A stretch of 64,000 bases of DNA from Halomonas sp. GT. GTDB lineage: Bacteria; Pseudomonadota; Gammaproteobacteria; Pseudomonadales; Halomonadaceae. Shown one piece after another: positions 36,554-46,097 of this stretch. The stretch spans positions 3,844,001 to 3,908,000 of the forward strand of contig NZ_CP020562.1 of the NCBI RefSeq assembly GCF_002082565.1. The letters run 5' to 3'. Positions within the stretch are counted from its first letter, which is position 1, and each line of letters opens with the position of its first letter. The translations under genes were made by a program, and so were the position numbers. The notes under the pieces were generated by a model that was given only the letters and a program-made list of their open reading frames with translations, was not told the origin of the DNA and ran no database searches.

Positions 36554-37581
36554 ATGCTGAAGCTGGCATGGTGAACGGCCTATCTCCTTCTCTATCTCCT
36601 TCTTTACGGCAGCGAACACGCTGGCTGGCAGGGCTAATAGGGGCGATGCTTCTGTTTGGCTGGGTCAACCTCTCGGTGGGAGCAGAACACCTTTCCCCTT
36701 ATCAAGTATGGCGGGCGCTTCAAACGGCAGGCCCCAGCTACGCCAACGACTTAGTGGAAGCTCGTCTCTCACGCACACTGCTCGCTATCGCTACCGGCGC
36801 TGCGCTTGCCGTCGCCGGTACGCTGCTACAAAATTTGACCCGCAACCCGCTTGCCGAGCCGGGGCTTCTGGGCATCAATGCAGGCGCAGCCGCGTCTCTG
36901 GTCACCGCTGGCTTGGTGCTTGGCTCGTTGCCTGCAGGCGCTTTTTGGTTAGCGCTACCTGGTGCGCTTATAGTGGCTGTTTTGGTAGGCGTTCAGAGCG
37001 CTTATCGCCAGCATGACCCATCACACCTGCTGCTGTTAGGGGCGGCGCTTAACGCCGTTCTATTTGCCTACGTACAAGCCATTACCCTTACCCACCCTGC
37101 CTTATTTGCCAACTATCGCTTCTGGATCGTTGGGTCCATCAATGGGCATACGCTAGATGAGGCCCAGCGGCTATTTGGCTGGATAGCGGTCGGGCTAGGC
37201 CTGTCGTTTATCCTCCCGCGCTTTTTGCACGTCCTACAAATGGGTGACGGCGTGACGAAAGCGCTGGGACTGAATGCGGGTTGTTTGAGGCTGGCGGTGC
37301 TTAGCGGTAGCGCGTTGCTAGCGGCAATTTCAACCGCCACAGTAGGCCCTATCGCCTTCGTGGGCTTAGCCGTGCCGTTATTGGCCAAAAAAATTGCCGG
37401 TCATTACATTTATTGGCAACTTGCCATCGCGCTGGTGATGGGCCCCCTAATGATGATACTCGCAGACCTGCTCGCACGCCTTTTGCTAAGCCCTTCTGAA
37501 ATCATGACTGGGATCCTGACGGCGCTGCTAGGCGCGCCATTTCTATTAGTCGCTTTGCGCATTAACCAGCGCGCTGTGTGA
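36550..37581 (+). CDS. FecCD-family siderophore permease, first subunit
   Basis: 343 residues with about nine to ten membrane segments. It has the family stretch ARLSRTLLAIATGAALAVAG followed by LLQNLTRNPLAEPGLLGIN, and the later TVGPIAFVGLAVP, which contacts the ATPase. It forms the membrane channel with the next gene's product. Confidence 0.93.
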   Translation: MNAEAGMVNGLSPSLSPSLRQRTRWLAGLIGAMLLFGWVNLSVGAEHLSPYQVWRALQTAGPSYANDLVEARLSRTLLAIATGAALAVAGTLLQNLTRNPLAEPGLLGINAGAAASLVTAGLVLGSLPAGAFWLALPGALIVAVLVGVQSAYRQHDPSHLLLLGAALNAVLFAYVQAITLTHPALFANYRFWIVGSINGHTLDEAQRLFGWIAVGLGLSFILPRFLHVLQMGDGVTKALGLNAGCLRLAVLSGSALLAAISTATVGPIAFVGLAVPLLAKKIAGHYIYWQLAIALVMGPLMMILADLLARLLLSPSEIMTGILTALLGAPFLLVALRINQRAV

Positions 37582-37584
37582 GCC

Positions 37585-38604
37585 ATGATGAAACGCTTTA
37601 ATACGTTACTGCCAGCCCCCCGTCGTTTGCCATCCCTAGCTTTAGCCCCCTACATGTTGGTCAGCATCATCGCTTTAGGGCTATTACTTGGTTCTCTGAT
37701 GCTGGGAAGCCAAGGACTTAGTAAAGAAGCGCTTGGGCACCTTATCCAAGGTAATGCGACACCGTTTGAACAGTGGCAGGCGTTTACGCTGCGCTTACCC
37801 CGGGCATTCGTCGCGCTGTGTGCTGGGTTTGCGCTAGGCGTATCGGGTGCCCTGTTTCAAGGCATCACCCGTAACCCATTAGGCAGTCCCGACATTATCG
37901 GCCTTACCGCCAGCGCTAGCCTCGGAGCACTGCTGGCAAGCAGTTGGCTGACGGGCATTGTCTCTACCACGATGGGGGCCGCACTGGGTGCGATCATCGG
38001 CACGCTAGCGGTCTATAGCGGCTCTGGGCACGGCTTTCGCCACCCCTCTTCAATGATTATTGCTGGCATCGCTATCAATGCCTTAGCCCTAGCAGGCGTG
38101 CAGCTAAATTTGACGTGGCTGGGCCAAGAGCAAGCGCGAGATGCGATGATTTGGCTTAGCGGTAGCTTAGCAGGACGCCAGTGGCACGACCTTTGGCCAA
38201 TGCTTAGCCTGTGCTTGCTGTTACTGCCCGGTATTGTGCTGATAGCGCCCCGGCTGCGCCTTATGGCACTTGGCGATCCAGTCGCCAAAAACCTCGGCGT
38301 TAACTTGGCAGCATCACGCTTATTAAGTGCCGTAATGGGGGCTTTTCTTGCGGGTGGCGCGGTTGCGACGGTAGGGCCGATTGCGTTTGTATCCCTTGCC
38401 GCGCCCCAGTTGGCGTTACGCCTTTGGCGAAAACCCGGGCCTCTCCCCTTAGCGGCAGGTGTGGTCGGCGCCCTACTGCTATTAGCGGCAGACTTAGCGG
38501 CTCAGTACTCATTGCCTTCTGGGGCGTTACCCGTCGGTGTTTTAACGGCTGGGCTGGGCGGTGTCTATTTGGTTTATTTATTAAATCGCCAGCGGCGGGG
38601 GTAA
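37585..38604 (+). CDS. FecCD-family siderophore permease, second subunit
   Basis: 339 residues with the same topology and motifs as the preceding gene (LRLPRAFVALCAGFALGVSG, TRNPLGSPDIIGLTASASLG, TVGPIAFVSLAAP). The pair forms a heterodimeric importer. No ATP-binding subunit follows; the next genes are on the opposite strand and end at the same base. Confidence 0.93.
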   Translation: MMKRFNTLLPAPRRLPSLALAPYMLVSIIALGLLLGSLMLGSQGLSKEALGHLIQGNATPFEQWQAFTLRLPRAFVALCAGFALGVSGALFQGITRNPLGSPDIIGLTASASLGALLASSWLTGIVSTTMGAALGAIIGTLAVYSGSGHGFRHPSSMIIAGIAINALALAGVQLNLTWLGQEQARDAMIWLSGSLAGRQWHDLWPMLSLCLLLLPGIVLIAPRLRLMALGDPVAKNLGVNLAASRLLSAVMGAFLAGGAVATVGPIAFVSLAAPQLALRLWRKPGPLPLAAGVVGALLLLAADLAAQYSLPSGALPVGVLTAGLGGVYLVYLLNRQRRG

Positions 38605-38880
38605 TTACGGCTGCTGGCGGAAACGCTCAAACATCGCCAGACCAAGAAATACCACTCCCGCCGAGATGCTTAGGCAACCAAGCCATAGCGTTATTGCCAG
38701 CCCTGTGCTCCAGGTTTCCATTGCCAACCAAAGCGGCCAACCAAGTATCGCGCTGCCCGCCCAGAACCAAGGTTTTTGTTGAGCAGGCTTAAGGCCACAA
38801 CGGCGTCGATGGCGGCTATCCGATAGCGCAATTAATGCAAAACCCAGCGTACAGAGTGCCAGAATCGTGAGGAGCATCAT
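38605..38880 (-). CDS. DUF3325-like small membrane protein
   Basis: 91 residues with three hydrophobic segments. Small proteins of this kind are often found directly after PepSY-type iron-uptake proteins, as here. It overlaps that gene by four bases. The function is unknown, probably accessory to siderophore handling at the inner membrane. Confidence 0.7.
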   Translation of the reverse strand: MMLLTILALCTLGFALIALSDSRHRRRCGLKPAQQKPWFWAGSAILGWPLWLAMETWSTGLAITLWLGCLSISAGVVFLGLAMFERFRQQP

Positions 38881-40424
38881 GACGCCACCTGAATAGTCTG
38901 CACACGGGTGCTCGCTTTTTTAGCGGCTCGTCTCATTTGCCATACGATGATCAGCGCGCTGACCAAGCAGATCAGGTCAACGCTAACACGCTGCCAGTTA
39001 CCTGCAACAAGATCACCTAAAACACGATAGGAAGGAACCAAGAGATTCAGTATTGGCAAGCAAAGCAACAAGATAACGGTCAGTGTTAACTGCTCCCGCC
39101 ATGCCTGCGAGGCCGAGCGCCTGAAGACAGCGTGTAGCAACGCGAGCAGCCAGGCGGCAAAGAAAAAATGAATTTCCCATTGGGCACGCCCACTAAGCGC
39201 CACCGGTAAAAGTCGGTTGCTGGCTAAAAAGACCAACACGGCAATCGGCATGCCCGCCAGCGTCGCTATGTTAAGCCGCTCGACACACCAGATCCCCACC
39301 ACACTGCCCTTCTTGTGCTTACGCTTTGACGTCCATAGCAATAGTCCGGTTGCCACCATGCCACACCCAGCAGCGCCCAACGCAAAATAGATCCAGCGCA
39401 TACCCCAGTCGGCAAAACGTCCTGCATGTAACCCCACCATGACGCCGTGTGCTTGTTCATCAACACGTTGCGACTGCGTTTCTGCTAACAACGCGCCCGA
39501 ACTTGCCTCATAGATACGTTGTGGGCGGTGTGCGGATAACGCCTCGTAAGCACTCTGCCAAACTACGACACGCGCGCCCGCATCGCCAGGGTGGCTGACC
39601 CTCAGGGACTGCACCGGCTTGTGCCAATGCGATTCAGCATCACCGACTAGTTCACTTAGAGCATGTAACGCTGCAGGCTGCCCAGTGGCTGAGTCAGAGA
39701 GGGGAAAGGCATGCAGTTCACTGGTCGCTTGGCGACGCGCGTCAGCATCGGGAAACGCGTGTTCTACTCCCCAAGGCATATAGAGCGACATGAGCGTTAT
39801 CAAGCCGGTATAGGTAATCATTAGCTGAAAAGGCAGCGTTAACACAGAAAATGCATTGTGAGCATCTAGCCAGCTACGGGCGCCCTTCTGGGGTCGGAAA
39901 GCAAAAAAATCCCGCAGAATTTTTTTATGGGTTATCACGCCGCTGATGATTGCCACGAACATCATCATGGTGGCGATACCAATGATCCAGCGACCATAAA
40001 CGGCGGGGAGGTGATGCAATTGAAAATGGAATCGGTAGAAAAAATCACCCCCACGCGTTTCACGCGGGGTTACCAACGACAAAGTGGTTGGGTCAAGCAC
40101 CAACTGCTCTCTCCCATCCTCCCCAAACCAAACGGCTGTCGAGACCGACATGCGCTCATTAGGAAAGGTAATCTGCCAGCTTCTCGCCGATGAGGCATGT
40201 TCAGCAAGATAGTGCTGCCAGTAATCAGCCAGACGTCGGTTATCCCACTCAGCGTTCGCGGCGACACTCGGCAGCTCGGGCTGCATCCATAACGAGATAC
40301 TCTCTTTGAAGTAACTCAGTGTTCCCGTCAGAAAAACGGCAAACAGCAGCCAAGCAGCTAACAAGCCGCACCATGTGTGCAGCTGAGCCATATTACGCCT
40401 CACGCTGCGCTTAGTGGATACCAT
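38877..40424 (-). CDS. PepSY-associated transmembrane protein (PiuB/ferric reductase-like)
   Basis: 515 residues. An N-terminal membrane helix with a His (MAQLHTWCGLLAAWLLFAV) is followed by a periplasmic PepSY-like part, a membrane pair with HHLPAVYGRWIIGI, and more C-terminal membrane segments. Proteins of this family lie with TonB-dependent siderophore receptors and are proposed to reduce or release ferric iron at the inner membrane. The gene is flanked by its two usual small partners and is divergent from ureD only through the 40.7 kb regulatory gap. Confidence 0.85.
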   Translation of the reverse strand: MVSTKRSVRRNMAQLHTWCGLLAAWLLFAVFLTGTLSYFKESISLWMQPELPSVAANAEWDNRRLADYWQHYLAEHASSARSWQITFPNERMSVSTAVWFGEDGREQLVLDPTTLSLVTPRETRGGDFFYRFHFQLHHLPAVYGRWIIGIATMMMFVAIISGVITHKKILRDFFAFRPQKGARSWLDAHNAFSVLTLPFQLMITYTGLITLMSLYMPWGVEHAFPDADARRQATSELHAFPLSDSATGQPAALHALSELVGDAESHWHKPVQSLRVSHPGDAGARVVVWQSAYEALSAHRPQRIYEASSGALLAETQSQRVDEQAHGVMVGLHAGRFADWGMRWIYFALGAAGCGMVATGLLLWTSKRKHKKGSVVGIWCVERLNIATLAGMPIAVLVFLASNRLLPVALSGRAQWEIHFFFAAWLLALLHAVFRRSASQAWREQLTLTVILLLCLPILNLLVPSYRVLGDLVAGNWQRVSVDLICLVSALIIVWQMRRAAKKASTRVQTIQVAS

Positions 40425-40692
40425 AGTTAGCCACCAATAGAAGGCCGCAAGCGGCTAGACCGATAGCCCCCCAAAGGCGAATCAAACTCGGCGCGATGAA
40501 TGACCAGGTCGCCACGCCCGCCCAAATAATGAAGCTCCCCATCATGCCGATACGCAGAGACATCATGATATCTAGCGGTAAGCCAAGCGCTGCCACCGAG
40601 AACAGTGCAGCGACTATATAGCCGCCAAGCGTCGCGGCCAGGATGCGTAAGATAAGCAGCCAATACGAGGAGGGTAAAACGTTGAGCAACAT
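40411..40692 (-). CDS. DUF3649-like small membrane protein
   Basis: 93 residues with three hydrophobic segments. It is the first gene of the DUF3649 - PepSY - DUF3325 group commonly linked to siderophore receptors. It overlaps the PepSY gene by 14 bases. GAG upstream of ATG 40692 serves as ribosome-binding site. Confidence 0.7.
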   Translation of the reverse strand: MLLNVLPSSYWLLILRILAATLGGYIVAALFSVAALGLPLDIMMSLRIGMMGSFIIWAGVATWSFIAPSLIRLWGAIGLAACGLLLVANYGIH

Positions 40693-40728
40693 GGTGCATC
40701 TCGGTGCAGGTCACAAAACAACACTTTA

Positions 40729-40753
40729 ATGCAAAAGGTTTTCATTTGCATTA
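40729..40753. promoter_or_regulatory. Palindrome, possible Fur site, upstream of PepSY operon
   Basis: AATGCAAA and TTTGCATT form an inverted repeat about 40-60 bp before the DUF3649 start. It is AT-rich and positioned like an operator, but differs from the best Fur consensus. Confidence 0.35.
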
Positions 40754-40789
40754 GTGGAGGTAACTTATTTAGCACCTGCTGCACAACGT

Positions 40790-41674
40790 TTAGGTTAACC
40801 AAATGCGCGGCGTGTGGGCGGCACGTGAGATCCAGCGCGGACGTAATAGGTGCCAGGCCTGTTCACACAGCGCCCAGGCTTCATTACGGGAGTTTCCAAG
40901 GTAGCGTAGCAGCAGAACACCATGGCGTACGGTAACTGCCCAGCGTGGGTTGTCCGGCAGCGCTTCGCGTAGTTCATCAATCGCCGCACCGGCATCTTCT
41001 AAACCAACCGCCCACAGCGTGGCTTGCACCGTGGCGCCCCCCTGCCCCCAGCGCCCGTTAAAACGCGGATGTACAGGGTCCAACGGTTGGCGTTCAAGCC
41101 ACAACGGCTTGCCATCTAGGGTTAAACGAAAGTGCTGCTCAATGCGGCCTGTTACATAAGGAAGCTCACTGGCAGGGCGACCCAGCGCCATGATTTCCCA
41201 GCCCAGGCAGCGGGCGCTGCCATGCAACGCAATATGGGTTCGCTGAGTGCCTTTGGAGCCATCAAAGGCAATGGTTTCCTGGGGCAGCCATTCAAGGATG
41301 CCGCCATCATCCACGTTCAGTTCGGTATCTTGATTCCAGGCGACGCCCTGACTGTCAGCTTTATAAAGCTTGTTCGCCGCAGGCGTGGTGAGTAGCGCGT
41401 GGGCGCCACGCTCGATGTGGGCGCGAATCGTCAGTGCATCACCGCTAACCAAGCCACCGGGCGGGTGAAGCACATACACATGGCAAGCTTCTGTGCTGCC
41501 TTCTGGGTAAAACGGGCGTTGTACTCGTAGAGGTCCTTGATGACGGGCCTGCACCAACCGGGTTGTGCCCTCACGGTTAGCAAAACGAAGCGCCAGCGAT
41601 GCCGCCCAGTGACGTTCGCCATCAAAGCGATGACCTGAGCCAGCAGCGGGTGTCGCAAGTTCACACAGAATCAT
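40790..41674 (-). CDS. ureD: Urease accessory protein UreD
   Basis: 294 residues with the family segments FYPEGSTEACHVYVLHPPGG (about 55-74), LTTPAANKLYKAD and LEWLPQETIAFDGS. UreD binds apo-urease and, with UreF and UreG, guides nickel and carbon dioxide to the active site. It stands nearly 9 kb away from ureA, separated by the iron-uptake cassette, whereas in related organisms it usually directly precedes ureA. It has its own sigma-54 promoter. Confidence 0.94.
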   Translation of the reverse strand: MILCELATPAAGSGHRFDGERHWAASLALRFANREGTTRLVQARHQGPLRVQRPFYPEGSTEACHVYVLHPPGGLVSGDALTIRAHIERGAHALLTTPAANKLYKADSQGVAWNQDTELNVDDGGILEWLPQETIAFDGSKGTQRTHIALHGSARCLGWEIMALGRPASELPYVTGRIEQHFRLTLDGKPLWLERQPLDPVHPRFNGRWGQGGATVQATLWAVGLEDAGAAIDELREALPDNPRWAVTVRHGVLLLRYLGNSRNEAWALCEQAWHLLRPRWISRAAHTPRIWLT

Positions 41675-41715
41675 GGGCGCTATCGCTTCCTGTTGATAAA
41701 TATTTCAACTTGAAA

Positions 41716-41731
41716 TGCAAGGAATGCGCCA
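41716..41731 (-). promoter_or_regulatory. Sigma-54 promoter of ureD
   Basis: Minus strand TGGCGCATTCCTTGCA matches the -24/-12 consensus at nearly every position (TGGC, ten-base spacing, TTGCA) and lies about 42 bp before ureD. A GCACCAAAAAGAGTC half-conserved dyad (about 41807-41822) lies about 80 bp further upstream. Confidence 0.78.
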
Positions 41732-41855
41732 AAATGGTGAAAAATGTGAATACACTGCCAAAGCGCCCGTTTTAGATGAACAACGGCACGTTCATTCTGC
41801 CCATTTCGCACCAAAAAGAGTCAATACAGCGGTAGATCGCACCGCAATTGAACAT

Positions 41856-43223
41856 TTATGTATTTTGCACAATTACCCGATCACGCCCACCCCGCTTCGC
41901 TTGGTACAAAGCTTGATCAGCGCGCTGTATCGAACGCTGATAATCAGGATGACCGTCGTGAAGCGTAACACCTACGCTGACAGTCACGTTCAATAGTGTA
42001 TCAGCGGCAGCTAGCATGGGTTCTTTGGCCACTGCGCGACGCAGGCGCTCGGCAAATAGTCGACTGCCATCTTGATCAGTATCGACCAATACAATTAAAA
42101 ACTCTTCGCCGCCCATACGGAATACATAGTCACCGCCCCGAGTAGAGCGATCGAGTATACTCGCCACCTGCTGTAGCACATGATCGCCAGCATCATGACC
42201 ATGGGTATCATTAATCGTCTTGAAGTGGTCTATATCTACCATGAGCAGGGCAAAGCGTTTTTCTGAATGGCGAGCAATTTCAATTTCCCGACTCAGCACC
42301 ACGGACAGAAACTTACGATTCAACAAGCGCGTCAAACTATCGCGTCCCGCTTCTAGCCCCGACGCACGCTCGAGTACGTCATCTAGCAACATGAGAATAG
42401 TGCGCGCCGCATCGCGAATATCACTCAGGGCATTAAGCCGCTGGCCCATGTCATCCTGACCCAGTGCAACAAGCCACTCTTGATCGACCTGACGGATATG
42501 TCGCGAAATCGTGGTGATTTCTGGCGCGCCTTCAAAGGCATGGCAGGCTTTGTGAAAATACCACAAGCCAAATTCCGATTTGGAAAGTTTGGGCAGTGTT
42601 GCCGTTTCCTGCTGCGCGGCAACGGCAAACATTAGTGTATTTTCCCAGTTCAGTAACGCAGAGCGCTGACGCTCGCGTTCATCACCAATATTCTGGGTGA
42701 GCGCGAATAGCTTGTAGGCTTCTTCAGTGCGCGCATTACGGTCATTGGCGACGGAGTAGGCGTGGCTCATTATCTCCATGGCCATATCGATATGATCTGA
42801 GACGTAGACGCAGGCATCACCTGGCGAAAGAGGTGCTGTTAGCGTGGCGTTAATTTGTTGATAAAACGCTTTTTTTAGCTGCCTTGCCCCGTTAAGCACC
42901 AAGTTGACGGGGATATCGACGCGGGCATGCACATGCCCCACCTTCTCCTGCTGTTCTACCAAGGCGTAAAAATCGGCATGCTCAACGGCAAACATTGCCT
43001 TCAGCCAGCGCCGCATAGACGGATTTAAACGCTCTCGCACCTGATCATTGGAGAGAAAAAGCGATGCATGGGGGTCTTCCAACATTACCCCATAAAAATG
43101 ATCCGCAAAGCGGTCACAGTGGTGCTCTACCAGCGTTTCCACTGCTTGGCGCAGCAATAGTGGCGTGCGCTCTAAAAGCACTTGCCATTCGTCGGCGAGC
43201 TGATATTTATCTTTATAGCGCAT
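41856..43223 (-). CDS. dosC: Globin-coupled diguanylate cyclase (DosC-like)
   Basis: About 455 residues. The N-terminal globin-sensor domain has the probable heme-binding His99 in KVGHVHARVDIPV, and DPHASLFLSNDQVRERL closely follows E. coli DosC. A middle helical linker is followed by a GGDEF domain with active-site RMGGEEFLIVL and the substrate segment DIDHFKTINDTHGHDAGD. It should bind oxygen through heme and make cyclic di-GMP. ATG 43223 gives a start equivalent to DosC; the longer frame to 43268 adds an unlikely hydrophobic leader. It lies between urtE and ureD on the same strand. Confidence 0.92.
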   Translation of the reverse strand: MRYKDKYQLADEWQVLLERTPLLLRQAVETLVEHHCDRFADHFYGVMLEDPHASLFLSNDQVRERLNPSMRRWLKAMFAVEHADFYALVEQQEKVGHVHARVDIPVNLVLNGARQLKKAFYQQINATLTAPLSPGDACVYVSDHIDMAMEIMSHAYSVANDRNARTEEAYKLFALTQNIGDERERQRSALLNWENTLMFAVAAQQETATLPKLSKSEFGLWYFHKACHAFEGAPEITTISRHIRQVDQEWLVALGQDDMGQRLNALSDIRDAARTILMLLDDVLERASGLEAGRDSLTRLLNRKFLSVVLSREIEIARHSEKRFALLMVDIDHFKTINDTHGHDAGDHVLQQVASILDRSTRGGDYVFRMGGEEFLIVLVDTDQDGSRLFAERLRRAVAKEPMLAAADTLLNVTVSVGVTLHDGHPDYQRSIQRADQALYQAKRGGRDRVIVQNT

Positions 43224-43405
43224 TGCGCACCCAATTATTATTACGAAGACAAGCCATCTTACACGCAAAATAATAGTGCCAATGCTTACTCAGCGCAGGG
43301 TTTTAATAATAAGCCCGCCATTGCCTTGAGTGAGGCAACATTGTGAATAAGGCAACGCTGTGAATAAGACAGTGGCGGACGTCAGTGAAACCAGCTGTGG
43401 ATAAC

Positions 43406-44116
43406 TTAAACGGTCAAATGCTGTTTGATCAGTTCGTTGGAAAGCTCAGCGATCTCGCCTTTGGCGACCGGTCGGCCGCGATCCATAATCACAAAGCGGT
43501 CGGCGTACTTGCGGGCAAAGGGCAGCTTCTGCTCGACCAGCAATACCGTTAAGCCATCCTCTTTGATCAGTTGGCGAATCACCTGACCGATTTGCGCCAC
43601 AATATTGGGCTGAATACCTTCCCCTGGCTCATCCAAAATCAGCAGCTTGGGCTCTATCACCAGCGCACGGCCAATGGCCAGCTGCTGCTGTTGCCCACCG
43701 GACAAATCACCGCCACGGCGATGCTTCATCTCTTTTAAAACAGGGAACAGTTCATAGATACGCTCGGGAATTTTTCTCAGCCCATCACTGCGTGCTGCCA
43801 AGCCGGTGCGTAGATTTTCTTCCACGGTGAGCAGCGGAAAAATCTGCCGCCCCTGGGGGACAAAACCAATGCCCAAACGGGAACGTGCCTCAACGGCTTT
43901 CTTCGTTAGTTCAACCTGACCTTCTTTACCGTTGTGATAGCGTAGCTGGCCACTCTTTACAGCCACTTCGCCCATAATGGCTTTCATCAAGGTAGTCTTA
44001 CCCACCCCGTTGCGGCCCATCACACAAGTGCACTGGCCTTCAGGCACATCGAGATCTAAATCCCACAGCGTGTGGCTTTCTCCGTAAAACTGGTTGAGTT
44101 TTTCAATCGCCAGCAT
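43406..44116 (-). CDS. urtE: Urea ABC transporter ATPase UrtE
   Basis: 236 residues, a LivF-type ATP-binding subunit with Walker A GRNGVGKTT, signature LSGGQQQQLAIGRAL and Walker B LLILDEPGEGIQPN. The GEGIQPN wording is characteristic of UrtE. It overlaps urtD by one base and closes the urtABCDE operon. Confidence 0.95.
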   Translation of the reverse strand: MLAIEKLNQFYGESHTLWDLDLDVPEGQCTCVMGRNGVGKTTLMKAIMGEVAVKSGQLRYHNGKEGQVELTKKAVEARSRLGIGFVPQGRQIFPLLTVEENLRTGLAARSDGLRKIPERIYELFPVLKEMKHRRGGDLSGGQQQQLAIGRALVIEPKLLILDEPGEGIQPNIVAQIGQVIRQLIKEDGLTVLLVEQKLPFARKYADRFVIMDRGRPVAKGEIAELSNELIKQHLTV

Positions 44117-44952
44117 TAGGCAGCCTCCTCGTCGTCCGCACCCAGATACACCTCAACCACGTTGGGGTCGCTTGAAACCTGATCCATACTGCCTTCCGCC
44201 AGCACGCTGCCTTGGTGCAACACGGTCACTTTACGGGCAATAGAACGTACAAACCCCATGTCATGCTCTACCACGACCACCGACTGCTTACCAGCGAGGC
44301 CCGTCAACAGCTCTGCGGTACGCTCCATCTCCTGTTCCGTCATCCCGGCAACGGGCTCATCCACCAGTAGCAGGCGCGGGCGCTGCATTAACAGCATGCC
44401 AATTTCCAGCCACTGCTTTTGGCCGTGGGAAAGAATCCCTGCTGGCTGGTAGCGCAGCTCGGTCAGGCCAATCGTTTCAAGTACCTCATTGATACGGTCT
44501 TTAATTTCACCCGTCATGCGGGCCGTCAGCGTGGGGAAAATACGCTTGTCGGCGGCCATCGCCAACTCCAGGTTTTCAAACACGCTCAGCGCTTCAAATA
44601 CCGTAGGCTTTTGGAACTTACGACCAATCCCCAAGCTGGCGATATCCGGTTCATTCATTTGCAGTAGATTATGACGGCTACCAAACCACACGCTGCCTTC
44701 GTTGGGGCGCGTTTTGCCAGTAATGATGTCCATCATGGTCGTTTTACCGGCCCCGTTAGGGCCGATAATGCAGCGCAGTTCACCATCATCAATGGTTAGG
44801 TTTAAGTTGTTGATTGCCTTGAAGCCATCGAAGCTCACCGAGACATCTTCCATATACAGAATCGGGCCATGACGCACATCTACCGGTGAGGCCTGAGGTG
44901 CCATAAAATCAAACACCCGATCCCGCGTGGTTAGCGATTGCAGCAAGCTCAT
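44116..44952 (-). CDS. urtD: Urea ABC transporter ATPase UrtD
   Basis: 278 residues, a LivG-type subunit with Walker A GPNGAGKTT, signature LSHGQKQWLEIGMLL and Walker B LLLVDEPVAGMTEQE. ATG 44952 overlaps the urtC stop by four bases. The longer open frame upstream lies inside urtC and is not coding. Confidence 0.95.
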   Translation of the reverse strand: MSLLQSLTTRDRVFDFMAPQASPVDVRHGPILYMEDVSVSFDGFKAINNLNLTIDDGELRCIIGPNGAGKTTMMDIITGKTRPNEGSVWFGSRHNLLQMNEPDIASLGIGRKFQKPTVFEALSVFENLELAMAADKRIFPTLTARMTGEIKDRINEVLETIGLTELRYQPAGILSHGQKQWLEIGMLLMQRPRLLLVDEPVAGMTEQEMERTAELLTGLAGKQSVVVVEHDMGFVRSIARKVTVLHQGSVLAEGSMDQVSSDPNVVEVYLGADDEEAA

Positions 44953-46094
44953 GCGGTAGCCTCCTTCGGCAAGGTCTCGGATTTTTTGCGGCGTTTTAGG
45001 TGGAGCAACAACCCCGCCACGCCTTTGGGTAGAAACACGGTGACCAAGACAAACATCGCGCCCAGGGCAAATAACCACGCATCCGGCATCACGCCAGTGA
45101 AAATTGTTTTGGCGTAGTTGACTAAGATCGCCCCGATAACCGCCCCATAAAGCGTGGCACGGCCACCCAGTGCCACCCACAGCACAATTTCAATCGAGAA
45201 AATAGGCGAGAACTCACTGGGGTTGATAATCCCTACCTGAGGAACATAAAGCGCGCCAGCCAAGCCTGCCAGCATGGCGGAAACCACGAATACAAATAGC
45301 TGGAAGCGTTCGACCCGATAGCCAATAAAACGCGTGCGGGCCTCGGCATCCCGGGTTGCCACGCACACTCGACCTAGTTTGCTGGTGACAATCGCTCGAC
45401 ACAGGATATAACCCAGCGCCAGCGCAACGCCGGTGGCAATAAACAGCCCTAAACGTGTGTCGTTACTGCGCAGGTTGAAGCCCAGCAGCTCGCGGAAATC
45501 AGTCAGCCCGTTGTTGCCACCAAAGCCCATCTCATTGCGGAAGAATGCCAGCATCAGGGCAAAGGTCAGCGCCTGGGTAATAATCGACAAATACACCCCA
45601 GTGACCCGCGAGCGAAACGCTAAAAAGCCGAATACCAATGCCAATAACCCAGGGGCTAACAGCACCATGGCAAACGCAAACCAAGCCATATCAAAACCGA
45701 GCCAGTACCAGGGCAGGCTGTCCCAACTGAGAAACACCATAAAATCCGGCAGTACCGGGTCGCCGTAAGTACCGCGGTCACCAATTTGGCGCATCAGGTA
45801 CATGCCCATGGCGTAACCGCCAATGGCAAAAAACGCCCCGTGGCCCAGGCTCAAAATACCTAAATAGCCCCATACCAAATCCACCGCCACTGCCAGCAGC
45901 GCGTAGCTTAAGTACTTGCCGAACAGGTTCACGGTGTAAGCATTGACGTGCAGCGGGTGGCCTTGGGGCACCGCTAAATGCAGTACCGTGACCAGCAGCA
46001 GTGCGGCAAACAGCACCCCAAGAAAAATCTGCGTGGCCCGTTCGCCAAACGGGCGGGTTAGCCAAAACTGGCTTGAAGATGAGTGCGTCATCAT
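44949..46094 (-). CDS. urtC: Urea ABC transporter permease UrtC
   Basis: 381 residues, a LivM-type permease with about nine membrane segments. GYLGILSLGHGAFFAIGGYAMGMYL is written here only as its core LGILSLGHGAFFAIGGY. It forms the channel with UrtB. Its stop overlaps urtD. Confidence 0.95.
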   Translation of the reverse strand: MMTHSSSSQFWLTRPFGERATQIFLGVLFAALLLVTVLHLAVPQGHPLHVNAYTVNLFGKYLSYALLAVAVDLVWGYLGILSLGHGAFFAIGGYAMGMYLMRQIGDRGTYGDPVLPDFMVFLSWDSLPWYWLGFDMAWFAFAMVLLAPGLLALVFGFLAFRSRVTGVYLSIITQALTFALMLAFFRNEMGFGGNNGLTDFRELLGFNLRSNDTRLGLFIATGVALALGYILCRAIVTSKLGRVCVATRDAEARTRFIGYRVERFQLFVFVVSAMLAGLAGALYVPQVGIINPSEFSPIFSIEIVLWVALGGRATLYGAVIGAILVNYAKTIFTGVMPDAWLFALGAMFVLVTVFLPKGVAGLLLHLKRRKKSETLPKEATA

Positions 46095-46097
46095 AGG

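Noticed and set aside
44953..45180. 76-residue N-terminal extension of UrtD
   Set aside because: It lies inside the urtC gene in another frame. UrtD starts at the ATGA overlap with the urtC stop.
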